Under the pieces are notes generated by a model. The model was not told where the DNA came from. It worked only from the letters and a program-made list of their open reading frames with translations, and did no database searches. Shown in pieces: positions 1 to 8,187 of a DNA stretch of 64,000 bases. The position numbers and the translations under genes were made by a program. Location of the stretch: assembly GCF_014654895.1 (NCBI RefSeq), contig NZ_BNBE01000002.1, positions 1,488,001 to 1,552,000 on the forward strand. The letters run 5' to 3'. Numbering within the stretch: position 1 is the first letter of the stretch; every line of letters begins with the position of its first letter. The stretch comes from Streptomyces filamentosus (GTDB taxonomy: Bacteria; Actinomycetota; Actinomycetes; Streptomycetales; Streptomycetaceae).

Positions 1-2668
1 CTGCCACGGACAGAGGCGTCGTGCGGTCAGCCCTCGCCGCCTGCTGGTCACGGACCTGCTCGGCGGAGGCATCGTCGTCCTCGCGTCCGATCTGTGGCCG
101 GGCTTCTTGCGTGGTACCTACGCTTTCCGCCGTACCGTGCCCGGAGCTCGGAGCCGTTGTCCGCTGCGCATCCAGGAAGATTGCCTGCCAAGCACGCTCC
201 ATAGGCTTCAGGTCCGAAAACCGGTCCTTCACGTCCCGCGCCAGAGCCTTGCGGAAGAAGGCGACCAGGCCGTCGCGAACAGCCGGCTCGAAGGCGTCGG
301 CGGCGAGCTGCGGGTACGGCCACTCCTTCGGATCGGTCTGCCGGGCTGTGACGGCACCGTCGCCCCATCGGGGCAGTTCGTTCGACGCCATCTCGTGCAA
401 TGTCGCCGCGAGCGCGTACCGCTCGGCATGACCGTCGTACGAGCCGCGCGTGATGATGCCCAAGAACGGGTCGAGGTAGCCCTCGGTGCCCGCATCGATC
501 TCCTTCGCCGGGTAGCCAGCGAGCGAGAAGTCGATCAGCACCAGCTGTCGAGTGCCGTTGGGACGGATCCGGATTGCGATGTTGTCCGGCTTCAGGTCCC
601 GATGCCAGATTCCTTCCGCCTCCAAGTGCTCCACCGCGCCGAAGAGGTACTTCCCGTACGCCTCCAGCTGGTCCATGCCCAGGCGGCCGTTGTCCCGCAG
701 CTGTCGGGCGACGGTGTCCTCACGCCGCCTCGGTCCCTTCCCGTCACCACGGTCCTGGTCCTTCAGCTCTCGGCTGTCGCCGACGTATTCGAGAGCGAGC
801 ACGCGACGTCCGGCGAGAGTGATCGGCTCCCGCTCGTAGAGCGCGATGATGCTGGAATCACGGTGGATGCGACCCAAGATCTGGGCCTCCCGGTCGAGGA
901 CCGCGTGCTTGGCTTCGCTCAGCGCGACCTTCAGCACAGCCACCGGCAGGGTGCCGCTACGCCGCGGCTCACCAGCGAGATCCCTCGCCAGGAACGCCCG
1001 AGAGGTCGAGCCGGTGCCGAGCCGGCGAACAACCTCCCAGCGCCCGGCCAGTACATCCCCGGCCACAGCCTCCAGCGGGTCCTTCTCCGGCTCGCCCCGA
1101 TCCTCGTCCGCTTCCGATCCCGACCCGCCGTCCCCGCCCGTGCCTGCGGCTGTGGCCGAGCCGACGGAGTCCTTTTCGGTGAATGCCTGCTCGACGTACT
1201 CCAGCATCTCCAGGAAGTCGTCGACCGTTGACAGGCGCCGACCCGGTTCGTACGCGGTGGATGCCTCCACCAGGTCGTCGATGTCCGGGTTGAGTCCGTC
1301 GACCAAGGCACTCGGGCGCAGGCTCTCACCGGCTTCCAGGCGGGCCATGACGTCGCTCTGGCTTGCGCCTGGTGCCTGCCCGGCGACCAGCAGATACGTG
1401 AGGACGCCGAGCCCGTACACATCGAGGCGCACCGGATCGGCCTTGGGAATCCTCAGCTCCGGCGCCAGATAGGGATCAGCCTGCTCCGAGACGTGGAACC
1501 CGGACACATTTGTAGGAGCCAGGGTCAGTGGCCGGCCACGGCTGGCGCTCTGGCCTGTAGCGATCTGCCAGTCCGCGATCTGCGGCCAAGGGCTCAGCCA
1601 GCGCTGCTCCTCGCTGAGCTCCCGCCCGCGCGGGCCGCGATCCCGCGGAATGATGTGCACCGCGTGCGCCGACAGCGTGCGGTGATGGAAACGGCGTGAG
1701 TGCGCGGAGCGCACCGTCTCCGCGAGCTGCCGTACGAGCGCAAGGCGACCCCGCAGGTCCAGCTGCTTCCCGTGCTGCACCAGAAAGTCGTCCAGCCGCA
1801 GAGTCTCCGGGTGGTAGTCGAACAGGATCGTCGGCCCAGCCGGATGCCCTGACGGCAGGTAACTCTTCAGCTGTACCGCACCCGGGTGCCGGAACCGGCT
1901 GAGCACCAGCGCCTCGCGGGCAGCGGCCTGCTCCACCGAACGCCGCTCGGCGTCCGAAGCACCGCGCTCGCTGAGGAAGACGCGCACTCGCGCCAGATCA
2001 TGCAGCTGGGAGTGACGCCCCAGGTAGTCGGCCCAGGTGGGCCCGGAGTCGAACGCCTTCGCGTCCAGGAGATAGGAGCCCACCTCATGCTGGCGGCGGA
2101 TCGGTGCGATGCCGAGCTTCTTCAGGGCCGCGCCGACGCGGCGGGACGTCTCTGCCGTTATCCGGCGCCGGGCGTCACCCGGCGGTTCGGCCAGCATTTC
2201 CACGAGCTGCTTGACCGTGAACACGCCGTTCAGATCGGCAGCCGGCAGGTTCAAGCGGAGCTTGTCATCGGTGAAGCAGACCGCCTCGCCCACCCAGATC
2301 TTCGGCCGGTCCCCGGGCCGACCAGAGACGTCGTTGATCAGGCCGGCCAGTTCCTTGGCCTTCCGATTCGCCAGGTGCAGGGGGTTGCCGTGCCGCCGCT
2401 GGGTCCCTCCAGGCGTGGTCTGCACCCAGTCGTTGCCGCCGCCGTGTACCGAACCGTGCCAGTCCTTCAGCTCGAGGAGGAAGACCCCGGCCGGTGCGGT
2501 CACCAGAAGATCGACTTCGCGGACATGGCCACTGTTCGCGGTGAACGTGAAGTTCGACCAGGCGCGCCACGGCTCCTCGTCCGGCATACGCCTGCGGATC
2601 GCTTCCAGGCCGCGGCGCTCGTGCTCGTGCTCGGACTCGGTGACCGTCGTCCACCGATCTTCCAGCAT
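1..2668 (-). CDS. pglW: PglW-type NERD/serine-threonine kinase of a BREX type 2 (Pgl) phage-defence system, 3' end beyond the window
   Basis: About 889 N-terminal residues are visible. Residues about 20-130 form a NERD-like domain with motifs VREVDLLV and LELKDWHG. A degenerate kinase-like region follows (HHRTLSAHAV, DWQIA, YLAPEL, about 300-450). A second, better kinase domain spans about 540-830, with an invariant Lys in VAVLKVAL, catalytic HRDLKPDN, a DFS in place of DFG, and GTEGYLDPFL. The start is the ATG after a GGGGAG ribosome site. In the Pgl/BREX type 2 family, PglW is a kinase that works with PglX methyltransferase, PglY ATPase and PglZ phosphatase. Those partners would lie downstream, outside the window to the left. 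The family call rests on domain order and the characteristic N-terminus; presence of the rest of the system is inference. Confidence 0.85.
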   Translation of the reverse strand, partial: MLEDRWTTVTESEHEHERRGLEAIRRRMPDEEPWRAWSNFTFTANSGHVREVDLLVTAPAGVFLLELKDWHGSVHGGGNDWVQTTPGGTQRRHGNPLHLANRKAKELAGLINDVSGRPGDRPKIWVGEAVCFTDDKLRLNLPAADLNGVFTVKQLVEMLAEPPGDARRRITAETSRRVGAALKKLGIAPIRRQHEVGSYLLDAKAFDSGPTWADYLGRHSQLHDLARVRVFLSERGASDAERRSVEQAAAREALVLSRFRHPGAVQLKSYLPSGHPAGPTILFDYHPETLRLDDFLVQHGKQLDLRGRLALVRQLAETVRSAHSRRFHHRTLSAHAVHIIPRDRGPRGRELSEEQRWLSPWPQIADWQIATGQSASRGRPLTLAPTNVSGFHVSEQADPYLAPELRIPKADPVRLDVYGLGVLTYLLVAGQAPGASQSDVMARLEAGESLRPSALVDGLNPDIDDLVEASTAYEPGRRLSTVDDFLEMLEYVEQAFTEKDSVGSATAAGTGGDGGSGSEADEDRGEPEKDPLEAVAGDVLAGRWEVVRRLGTGSTSRAFLARDLAGEPRRSGTLPVAVLKVALSEAKHAVLDREAQILGRIHRDSSIIALYEREPITLAGRRVLALEYVGDSRELKDQDRGDGKGPRRREDTVARQLRDNGRLGMDQLEAYGKYLFGAVEHLEAEGIWHRDLKPDNIAIRIRPNGTRQLVLIDFSLAGYPAKEIDAGTEGYLDPFLGIITRGSYDGHAERYALAATLHEMASNELPRWGDGAVTARQTDPKEWPYPQLAADAFEPAVRDGLVAFFRKALARDVKDRFSDLKPMERAWQAIFLDAQRTTAPSSGHGTAESVGTTQEARPQIGREDDDASAEQVRDQQAARADRTTPLSVA

Positions 2669-3054
2669 GCGACTCCCCGCCTGTGTCCGTTTGCACATAT
2701 TTGCGCGTACCGCGACCCTGCCGCCGTCCGCAGAAACGTCGGGCTGCCCCCGCTGGATGAATCTTAGAGGGCAGGACTGACAACAAGAGGGGGAGTGGGG
2801 TTCCTGAAGATCTTTACCTTCGAGCGTGATCACCGGGTTCCCGCTGGTCAGATACAGATTCGGCCATCGCATGTCAGTGATGGCCCCGCGCTGCCGCTTG
2901 CGTGAGGGCGCAGGAAGCCGCCGGTGGGGGGCTACGGCAGGAGCGCCGTTTCCATGCATCACTGATCTCCCGCTGCGCCGTTGCCAGCCGGAGCCGAGAC
3001 GAAGTACAGCCTTGGCCAGGCTTGTGCGGGCCAAGCGCCGGGCAGAGAGCTCGC
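2669..3054. other. Divergent intergenic region, no gene seen
   Basis: This stretch separates the leftward pglW-like gene from the rightward HD protein and should hold both promoters. Frames run through it on both strands but none has a plausible start, ribosome site and protein-like composition. An AT-richer patch with TTTGCACATATTTG lies just upstream of the pglW start and could be part of its promoter. Confidence 0.4.
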
Positions 3055-3618
3055 ATGGGTGATCTGACCGAGGAATGGGCGACGCAGGTCGCGGAGGCCG
3101 AGCTCAGCAGCACGCTTCCGCGGAGGTGGGCGCACACACAGGGAGTGGCCAAGCGCGCAGTCGAAGTAAGTCAGGTTCTCGGCCAGGACGCCGGCCTCCT
3201 CGTTGCTGCCGCCACGCTGCACGACGTCGGGTACGCGCCGCGGCTGGCCATAACGGGGTTCCACCCACTAGACGGAGCGCGGTTCCTTCGGGGCGAGCAC
3301 GGGGCCGACGCGAGGCTGACGCGGCTGGTTGCCAACCACTCGTTCGCGCTCATGGAGGCTGAGGAGCGAGGGCTCCGGCAGGAGCTCGCGACCGAGTTCC
3401 CCTTGCTGGAGGAGCCGCTGCTGGTGGACGCGCTCGTGTACTGCGACATGACGACGACCCCCGACGGCGGACGGACCACCGCCGAGGAGCGGGTCGCGGA
3501 GATCCTTGGCCGCTACGGGGATGACAGCGTGGTCGGGCGGTTCATCCGCCGCGCGGCGCCGAAGATCTTCGGCGCCGCGGGGCGAGTGGAGGCCGCGCTG
3601 GCGGCTCAGCCGAGGTAG
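3055..3618 (+). CDS. HD-domain phosphohydrolase (187 aa)
   Basis: A small HD-superfamily protein. The metal ligands are H27 (RRWAHTQGVA), H56-D57 (TLHDVGYAP), a later His in VANHSF, and Asp in the VYCDMTT segment. This is the usual H-HD-D layout for hydrolysis of phosphate esters or nucleotides. I chose the ATG that begins MGDLTEEW because conserved sequence starts there and AGAG lies just upstream. The 3' end overlaps the 3' end of the leftward Nudix gene by 13 bases, so the two genes converge. HD proteins of this length next to Nudix and HAD genes are common in Streptomyces accessory DNA; the substrate cannot be told. Confidence 0.8.
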   Translation: MGDLTEEWATQVAEAELSSTLPRRWAHTQGVAKRAVEVSQVLGQDAGLLVAAATLHDVGYAPRLAITGFHPLDGARFLRGEHGADARLTRLVANHSFALMEAEERGLRQELATEFPLLEEPLLVDALVYCDMTTTPDGGRTTAEERVAEILGRYGDDSVVGRFIRRAAPKIFGAAGRVEAALAAQPR

Positions 3619-4073
3619 GGGTAGGTACCGGCGAGGTAGTCGCCGATCTGCTGGCGCATGCTGGCGTGGATGTCGTACCGGTCGAGGTCGGCCGGCTGGA
3701 CGAAGCGGACACCGTCGGCCTCGTCGTTGACTGTCGGCTCGCCGCCGACGGGGCGGCCGATGTAGGTGTTCTCGTACTGCTGGCGGATCTCACCGTCGGT
3801 GTACGCCACGATGTGGTTCGGGTTGGTATAGACGCCGAGGAAGCCGATGATCTCGGCGACGATCCCCGTCTCCTCCAGGCACTCGCGTACCGCACACTCG
3901 GCGGCGGTCTCGCCAATGTCCTGGGCGCCGCCGGGCAGTGCCCACTGCCCGGTGTCACGGCGGCGCTGGAGCAGGATGGCGCCACTGTCATCGACGACCA
4001 GCAGGTTGCTGGCGGGGATGAGGGTGTTGGCCTTGGGAGCGTTCGGGTCGTTGTAGTACTCAGTCCTGCCCAT
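3606..4073 (-). CDS. Nudix hydrolase (155 aa)
   Basis: A single Nudix domain fills the protein. The box reads GAQDIGE, then seven residues, then RECLEETGI, an exact match to GX5EX7REUXEEXGU, so it should be an active Mg-dependent hydrolase of nucleoside-diphosphate-linked substrates. The start at MGRTEYYND lies inside the 3' end of the upstream regulator gene (14-base overlap), so translation is probably coupled. The partner is a helix-turn-helix protein with a phospholipase-D-like tail. Such Nudix/XRE pairs recur in Streptomyces; the substrate is unknown. Confidence 0.85.
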   Translation of the reverse strand: MGRTEYYNDPNAPKANTLIPASNLLVVDDSGAILLQRRRDTGQWALPGGAQDIGETAAECAVRECLEETGIVAEIIGFLGVYTNPNHIVAYTDGEIRQQYENTYIGRPVGGEPTVNDEADGVRFVQPADLDRYDIHASMRQQIGDYLAGTYPYLG

Positions 4074-4842
4074 GTGCGGCGGTCCCCTCCTGGTCGGGTG
4101 TCCACGGCCGTGCGCCGGCCCAGACGGCATCGAAACTCTGAGCGTAGTTGTCGAACCAGCCGCCTTCGGTGCCCTGTCTGAGGTGGAGCAGCGGGTTGGC
4201 GCTGGCCGGGCGTCCCCATACGTGTGGGTTGACCAGCAGGTTCTCGTCGTAGAGGAAGAGCGAGGTGTACAGGGTGGTGTCGTGCAGTCGGACCTCGCAC
4301 CCCGGCTTGCCCAGAAGGGGACGGTAGTAGGTCAGGGAGGCGCGGATCTTCGCCGCGAGCGTGTCGCCGATCCCTTCCTCCCGGCCCCGTACTGCGACCG
4401 CCCCGCCGTTGGGGTCGCCGAAGCACAGTCGTACACGGACGCCGGCTTGCGCGCGCTCGGCGAGCATCCGGGCCACGTCGGGGTTGGACTGGGCGAAGAA
4501 GGTGCCCGAGAACACGAGGACGCTGATCTCCTTCTGTGCTCCCCGAAGCAGTGAGATCCACATCTCCCGAGGCACGCTCGCCCGGTTCAGGTAGGTGCCG
4601 ACGAGTTCACCGTCGGAAGCCGGCGCGGCCCGCGTCGCCCGGGACTGCTGCGGGGGCCAGAGGAAGGACTCCTCGACGCGCAGGTATTGGGCCGCGGTGA
4701 ATCGGTGGCGCCGGTGAGGGACGCGCCCGCCGAGCCAGCGACCTACCGTCTTGGGGTCCACTTCGCAGATCTCGGCGAGCGACTCGATCGAGACGCCCCG
4801 CTGGGCGAGTACGGAATGCAGTCGCTCGTTCACGCTGGTCAT
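4060..4842 (-). CDS. XRE-family regulator with phospholipase-D-like C-terminal domain (260 aa)
   Basis: Residues about 8-45 form a helix-turn-helix (SIESLAEICEVDPKTVGRWL) preceded by a typical short N-terminus. Residues about 75-245 resemble the PLD-like domain found in actinobacterial XRE proteins, with SVLVFSGTFFAQ and LHDTTLYTSLFLYDENLLV. No clean HKD catalytic motif is present, so a ligand-sensing rather than a catalytic role is likely. It is the first gene of a two-gene leftward unit with the Nudix hydrolase. A palindrome rich in GGACGT lies just upstream, between this gene and the divergent HAD gene, and is the obvious candidate operator. Confidence 0.8.
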   Translation of the reverse strand: MTSVNERLHSVLAQRGVSIESLAEICEVDPKTVGRWLGGRVPHRRHRFTAAQYLRVEESFLWPPQQSRATRAAPASDGELVGTYLNRASVPREMWISLLRGAQKEISVLVFSGTFFAQSNPDVARMLAERAQAGVRVRLCFGDPNGGAVAVRGREEGIGDTLAAKIRASLTYYRPLLGKPGCEVRLHDTTLYTSLFLYDENLLVNPHVWGRPASANPLLHLRQGTEGGWFDNYAQSFDAVWAGARPWTPDQEGTAAHGQD

Positions 4843-4868
4843 GCAAGCCTGAGCTGGGGAGGCAGGGC

Positions 4869-4890
4869 AAGGACGTATTGGGACGTCCTT
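4869..4890. promoter_or_regulatory. Inverted repeat between the XRE and HAD genes, likely operator
   Basis: AAGGACG and CGTCCTT form perfect 7-base arms around an 8-base spacer. The right part contains the 8-base palindrome GGACGTCC. The site sits in the 85-base divergent promoter region. The same GGACGTCC core recurs at 5630-5637, just after the HAD gene. Binding by the neighbouring XRE protein is inference. Confidence 0.5.
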
Positions 4891-4927
4891 ACCGGGCCGC
4901 TCTCCACCGTCTCCCTACGCTGGCGCC

Positions 4928-5620
4928 ATGCAGCTCATTGTTCTGTGGGACATCGACCACACACTCATCGAGAACGCCGGGGTGAGCAAGGAGATCTACG
5001 CGACCGCGTTCTCCCTCCTCGCGGGGAAGGATCCGGACGGGCCAGCACGGACGGAGGGCCGTACAGATCGCCTGATCATGCGGGAGCTGCTTGTCCGGCA
5101 CGGTGTCCCCGTGCCGAACTGGGCCGTCGTGGAAGCGGCTCTCACCAAGGCCGGGGAAGGGCGCGAGGAGGATCTGCGCCGTCGCGGGAGCGCCCTGCCT
5201 GGGGTGCAGGAGGCACTCGCTGCAGCGGCTGACCGACCTGGCTGGATCTCGTCCGTTCTGACGGGGAACATCGCGGCCAACGCCGTCGTGAAGCTTTCCG
5301 CCTTCGGGCTCGACACGCTCCTCGACTTGTCCGTGGGCGCGTACGGCGCCGACGCGGATCTGCGACCGGACCTCGTGGAAGTAGCTCACGAGCGGGCGCG
5401 CCGGCTCCGAGGGGTTAGCGAGGACGTTCCGGTGGTGCTCGTAGGTGACACGCCTCGGGACGTCGAAGCCGCGCTCACGACCGGCTCGCAGGTCATCGCG
5501 GTCGCGTCCGGCATCCACAGCGAAGCCGAGCTGCGAGCGGCGGGGGCCTCGGTGGTCCTGAGGGACCTGTCCGAGACCTCTCGGGTGCTGGATTTGCTGG
5601 AGCGCGCCACGCGACGGTGA
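4928..5620 (+). CDS. HAD-superfamily hydrolase (230 aa)
   Basis: A phosphoglycolate-phosphatase-like HAD enzyme. Motif I is DIDHT near residue 10 (nucleophile and acid Asp), motif II is the Thr of SVLTGN, and motif IV is VVLVGDTPRD. The cap domain is helical (type C1). These motifs predict Mg-dependent hydrolysis of a small phosphate ester. It is divergent from the XRE/Nudix pair and probably under the same operator. No ribosome site is seen in the 20 bases before the ATG; a TACGCT box lies 6-12 bases upstream, so leaderless translation is possible. The substrate is unknown. Confidence 0.85.
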   Translation: MQLIVLWDIDHTLIENAGVSKEIYATAFSLLAGKDPDGPARTEGRTDRLIMRELLVRHGVPVPNWAVVEAALTKAGEGREEDLRRRGSALPGVQEALAAAADRPGWISSVLTGNIAANAVVKLSAFGLDTLLDLSVGAYGADADLRPDLVEVAHERARRLRGVSEDVPVVLVGDTPRDVEAALTTGSQVIAVASGIHSEAELRAAGASVVLRDLSETSRVLDLLERATRR

Positions 5621-5627
5621 AACGTCC

Positions 5628-5639
5628 CAGGACGTCCTG
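5628..5639. promoter_or_regulatory. CAGGACGTCCTG palindrome, second copy of the GGACGTCC core
   Basis: A perfect 12-base palindrome immediately 3' of the HAD gene and about 125 bases before the CYTH gene. It shares GGACGTCC with the inverted repeat at 4869-4890. It could be a second binding site of the XRE protein controlling the next unit. Chance is possible for a GC-rich 8-mer. Confidence 0.35.
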
Positions 5640-5764
5640 CCTGGCGTCCGCAGACGCGGTGACGGTGTCCCCTTCTCCTCTCCCATCATCTGTCTCAGCA
5701 CGGATCGCAATCCTGTGATCGCTCGAACGGGTGGTCGCTCGCCTCACGATGGGAGAAGGGGGCC

Positions 5765-6331
5765 ATGAAGCGCGAGTACGAAGTCCGGTTTCTGGATATC
5801 GACGCCGCCGAGATCCGCACCAGGCTCAGCCGGGTGGAGGCCGTCCAGAGGTTCCCCTGGGCGCTGCGTACGTGCTGGATCTTCGACGGGGAGGTGCTGG
5901 ACCCCAGCCTCTGCCTGCGCCTATGCGGTCAGGGCACTCACGTCAGCCTCGCGCTGGGCCCGTCCTGTACCTCCTCGGGGCTCCAAGGCAGCGCTGCCCT
6001 CGAGACTTCGGTGTCCGACCGCGTGGCCGCGGTGGAGATCCTTCGCAAGCTGGGTCTGCGCGAGACCCGCTATCAGGAGCACTTCCGCGAGGAGTGGCAG
6101 CGGGGCGAAGCCGCGTTCTCGATCGAGGCATGGCCCGACCTCCCCGTGCTCGTCGCGGTCGCCGGCCCCGACGAGCCGTCCGTCCGGCAGGCTTCAGCCT
6201 TGATCGGGTTCGACTTCGGCGACGCCCAGCCCGAAAGCATCGAGCAGATCTACCTGACCGCGACCAAGCGCAATGTACTGGTCGAGCCCACCCTCCTCTT
6301 CGCCGATACCGCCCATGCCCCTGCGACGTGA
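5765..6331 (+). CDS. CYTH-domain protein, class IV adenylate cyclase/thiamine-triphosphatase-like (188 aa)
   Basis: The N-terminus MKREYEVRFLDID fits the opening strand of a CYTH domain, whose ExExK signature is here E-Y-E-V-R. The later segment LGLRETRYQEHFREEW matches the conserved second half. CYTH proteins bind triphosphate groups and metal inside a tunnel and act on nucleotides or inorganic polyphosphate. A good ribosome site (AGAAGGGGG) precedes the ATG. It starts a rightward set with a nucleoside diphosphate kinase and a second CYTH protein. The several Cys residues are unusual for the family. The true substrate is unknown. Confidence 0.7.
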   Translation: MKREYEVRFLDIDAAEIRTRLSRVEAVQRFPWALRTCWIFDGEVLDPSLCLRLCGQGTHVSLALGPSCTSSGLQGSAALETSVSDRVAAVEILRKLGLRETRYQEHFREEWQRGEAAFSIEAWPDLPVLVAVAGPDEPSVRQASALIGFDFGDAQPESIEQIYLTATKRNVLVEPTLLFADTAHAPAT

Positions 6332-6526
6332 CCTGGGACGAGAGACAGCAGCCGGGCCCGCCATTGACGGGACGCCCCCATTGGGCGATGGTCTCGGCCA
6401 CTTGGCCGATAAGCCTTCTATCGCTCAACTGCCTTGCGCGAAACGGGGTTACAGCACCGGTAATCTCGGGCGGGCGAGGCGCGGAGCGCCCGCCATCCGG
6501 CCTGCCTGAAAGCTGAAAGGGAATCG

Positions 6527-7036
6527 ATGGCCCAGGATCAGGAGAACACCGTGGAGCGCACGCTCGTCCTTCTCAAGCCCGACACTCTGGTCCGCGGCTT
6601 CGGCGGGAAGATCATCGCCCGGTTCGAGGACGCGGCGTTGAAGATCGTCGGCGTCAAGATGAAGCAGATGGACGCCGAGTTCACGCGGCGCCACTACTTC
6701 GACCTGGAGGAGCGGCTCGGCCCGGAGGTCTACAACCTCACCGCGACCTTCATGCAGCAGGGCCCCGTCATCGCGCTCGTCCTGGAGGGCTTCGACGCGG
6801 TCGCGACCGTACGGAAGATCGTCGGCAGCACGTACCCGAACGAGGCTCCCGCCGGCACCATCCGGGGCGACTTCTCGCACTACAGCCGTGGTGCCAGCGC
6901 CGCCTCCGGGAAGGCTGTGGCGAACCTCGTGCACGCCTCGGGCAACAAGGAGGAGGCCGACCAGGAGGTGGCGCTCTGGTTCGACAAGGACGAGCTGCAC
7001 GACTACCGCACCCTCGCGGAGATCTTCACGTACTGA
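6527..7036 (+). CDS. Nucleoside-diphosphate kinase-like protein (169 aa)
   Basis: Matches NDPK along its whole length: LVLLKPD with the ATP-contacting Lys, GTIRGDFS, and NLVHASGNKEEADQEVALWF with the phospho-accepting His near residue 136. It therefore probably transfers gamma-phosphate between nucleotides. At 169 residues it is longer than the usual 135-150-residue housekeeping ndk, and GN replaces the usual SD after the active-site His. Placement between two CYTH (triphosphate-binding) genes points to a dedicated paralogue supplying or recycling a nucleoside triphosphate for a specialised pathway; this is inference. Confidence 0.85.
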   Translation: MAQDQENTVERTLVLLKPDTLVRGFGGKIIARFEDAALKIVGVKMKQMDAEFTRRHYFDLEERLGPEVYNLTATFMQQGPVIALVLEGFDAVATVRKIVGSTYPNEAPAGTIRGDFSHYSRGASAASGKAVANLVHASGNKEEADQEVALWFDKDELHDYRTLAEIFTY

Positions 7037-7113
7037 CCCCGGACGAACCGAGGTCACCTCTCGGCAGTCGACGCGTTGAACACCACCCAGCACCAACGTA
7101 GGAGAGAAGACCC

Positions 7114-7413
7114 ATGACCATCCCGACCCGCGTCGCCTCCGCAGCCGAGCTGGAGAGCATCTTCCAGCAGGAGTTGGCCACCGACCGCTGGGCCGCGGCG
7201 GAGACTGCCTTCGCCCTCGCCATCCGGAACCGCGACACCGGCGACTGGGACAAGTCCCGCGAGTGGGCGAGGCAGTGCCTGACCCTGCTCGCCGGCTTCC
7301 CCAGCGACACCGAGGGCGACGTCGCCACCAAGAGGGTGGCCGTCGGCGGCGTCCTCCTGCCGAACTACCTGCACGAGGGCGTCCTGCGCGACCGCTTCGG
7401 CGACTTCGACTGA
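7114..7413 (+). CDS. Small helical protein of unknown function (99 aa)
   Basis: I do not recognise a family. The protein is charged and mostly helical (ELESIFQQELATDRWAAAET, then RDTGDWDKSREWARQCLTLL), with a TPR-like feel in the middle and an acidic tail. A clear ribosome site (AGGAGAG) lies upstream of the ATG. It sits between the NDPK and the second CYTH gene in the same direction, which suggests co-expression. Confidence 0.6.
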   Translation: MTIPTRVASAAELESIFQQELATDRWAAAETAFALAIRNRDTGDWDKSREWARQCLTLLAGFPSDTEGDVATKRVAVGGVLLPNYLHEGVLRDRFGDFD

Positions 7414-7560
7414 CGTACGTCCCGGCGGCGGTGCGGCACCCGGTGACGGGCCGCACCCCGTCGGCCGCTGACCAACCACACATCACATCCAACCGAGCCA
7501 GCCCCATGCGCGGGGCGGCTCGGGCGGATCCCCCATGCCTGATTCCAGAAGGGAGCCCCT

Positions 7561-8148
7561 GTGGCCATCGAGATCGAGATGCGCGCCCGGTTCGACAAGG
7601 AGACGTACAAGAAGCTCCTCGCCCGCCTCACGGCGGAGGCCGAGGACCTCGGCTGCGACGACAAGAACATCTACTTCTACGTGCTGCCCGACCAGCTGCT
7701 GAAGGTCACCGACAACACGGCCGCCGGTTCCGCGAAGATCACGCTCAAGGCCAGCAAGATCGGCCAGGGCGCCGCCTTCCCCGAGACGGAGTTCACCATC
7801 GCCCGGGACGACGTACCCGCCGCCGTGCGGATCTTCAACGCCCTCGGCTTCGAGGACACCATGCACCAGGCGTTCAACCAGCGGCACAACTTCCGCTTCC
7901 GCGGGGTCGAGATCGCCGTGAAGTGGAGCGAGGCGTGGGGGCACCACGCCGAGTTCGAGGTCCTCCTCGACGAGGGTGCCGGCGCCACCGCCCAGGAGGA
8001 GGCCACCGCCCGCATCCGCAGTGTCGCCGACGAGCTCGGCATCCATCTGATGACCGAACAGGAGCTCGCCGACTTCACGGCCGCCTTCGAGGCCGCCGAG
8101 CAGGAGCGCAGGGAGAAGGAGGCGGCGACCGCCGCCACCGCCAGCTAG
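7561..8148 (+). CDS. CYTH-domain protein, second copy (195 aa)
   Basis: Starts with GTG after a GGGAG-type ribosome site. The N-terminus AIEIEMRARFD carries the CYTH E-x-E-x-K/R signature. Basic and acidic residues alternate along the strands (KITLKASKIG, FRFRGVEIAVKWSEAWGHHAEFEV), as in tunnel-fold triphosphate-binding enzymes. The C-terminus is a charged Ala/Glu helix. It is diverged from the CYTH gene at 5765, so the two are not a recent duplication. Probably a class IV adenylate-cyclase-like or triphosphatase enzyme; substrate unknown. Confidence 0.75.
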   Translation: MAIEIEMRARFDKETYKKLLARLTAEAEDLGCDDKNIYFYVLPDQLLKVTDNTAAGSAKITLKASKIGQGAAFPETEFTIARDDVPAAVRIFNALGFEDTMHQAFNQRHNFRFRGVEIAVKWSEAWGHHAEFEVLLDEGAGATAQEEATARIRSVADELGIHLMTEQELADFTAAFEAAEQERREKEAATAATAS

Positions 8149-8187
8149 GCATCCGCTGTCGCAGACCACCATGAGGAGGTGGGCCCG

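Noticed and set aside
2265..2786. Minus-strand frame with an ATG upstream of pglW
   Set aside because: Out of frame with the NERD/kinase protein; Arg-rich without motifs.
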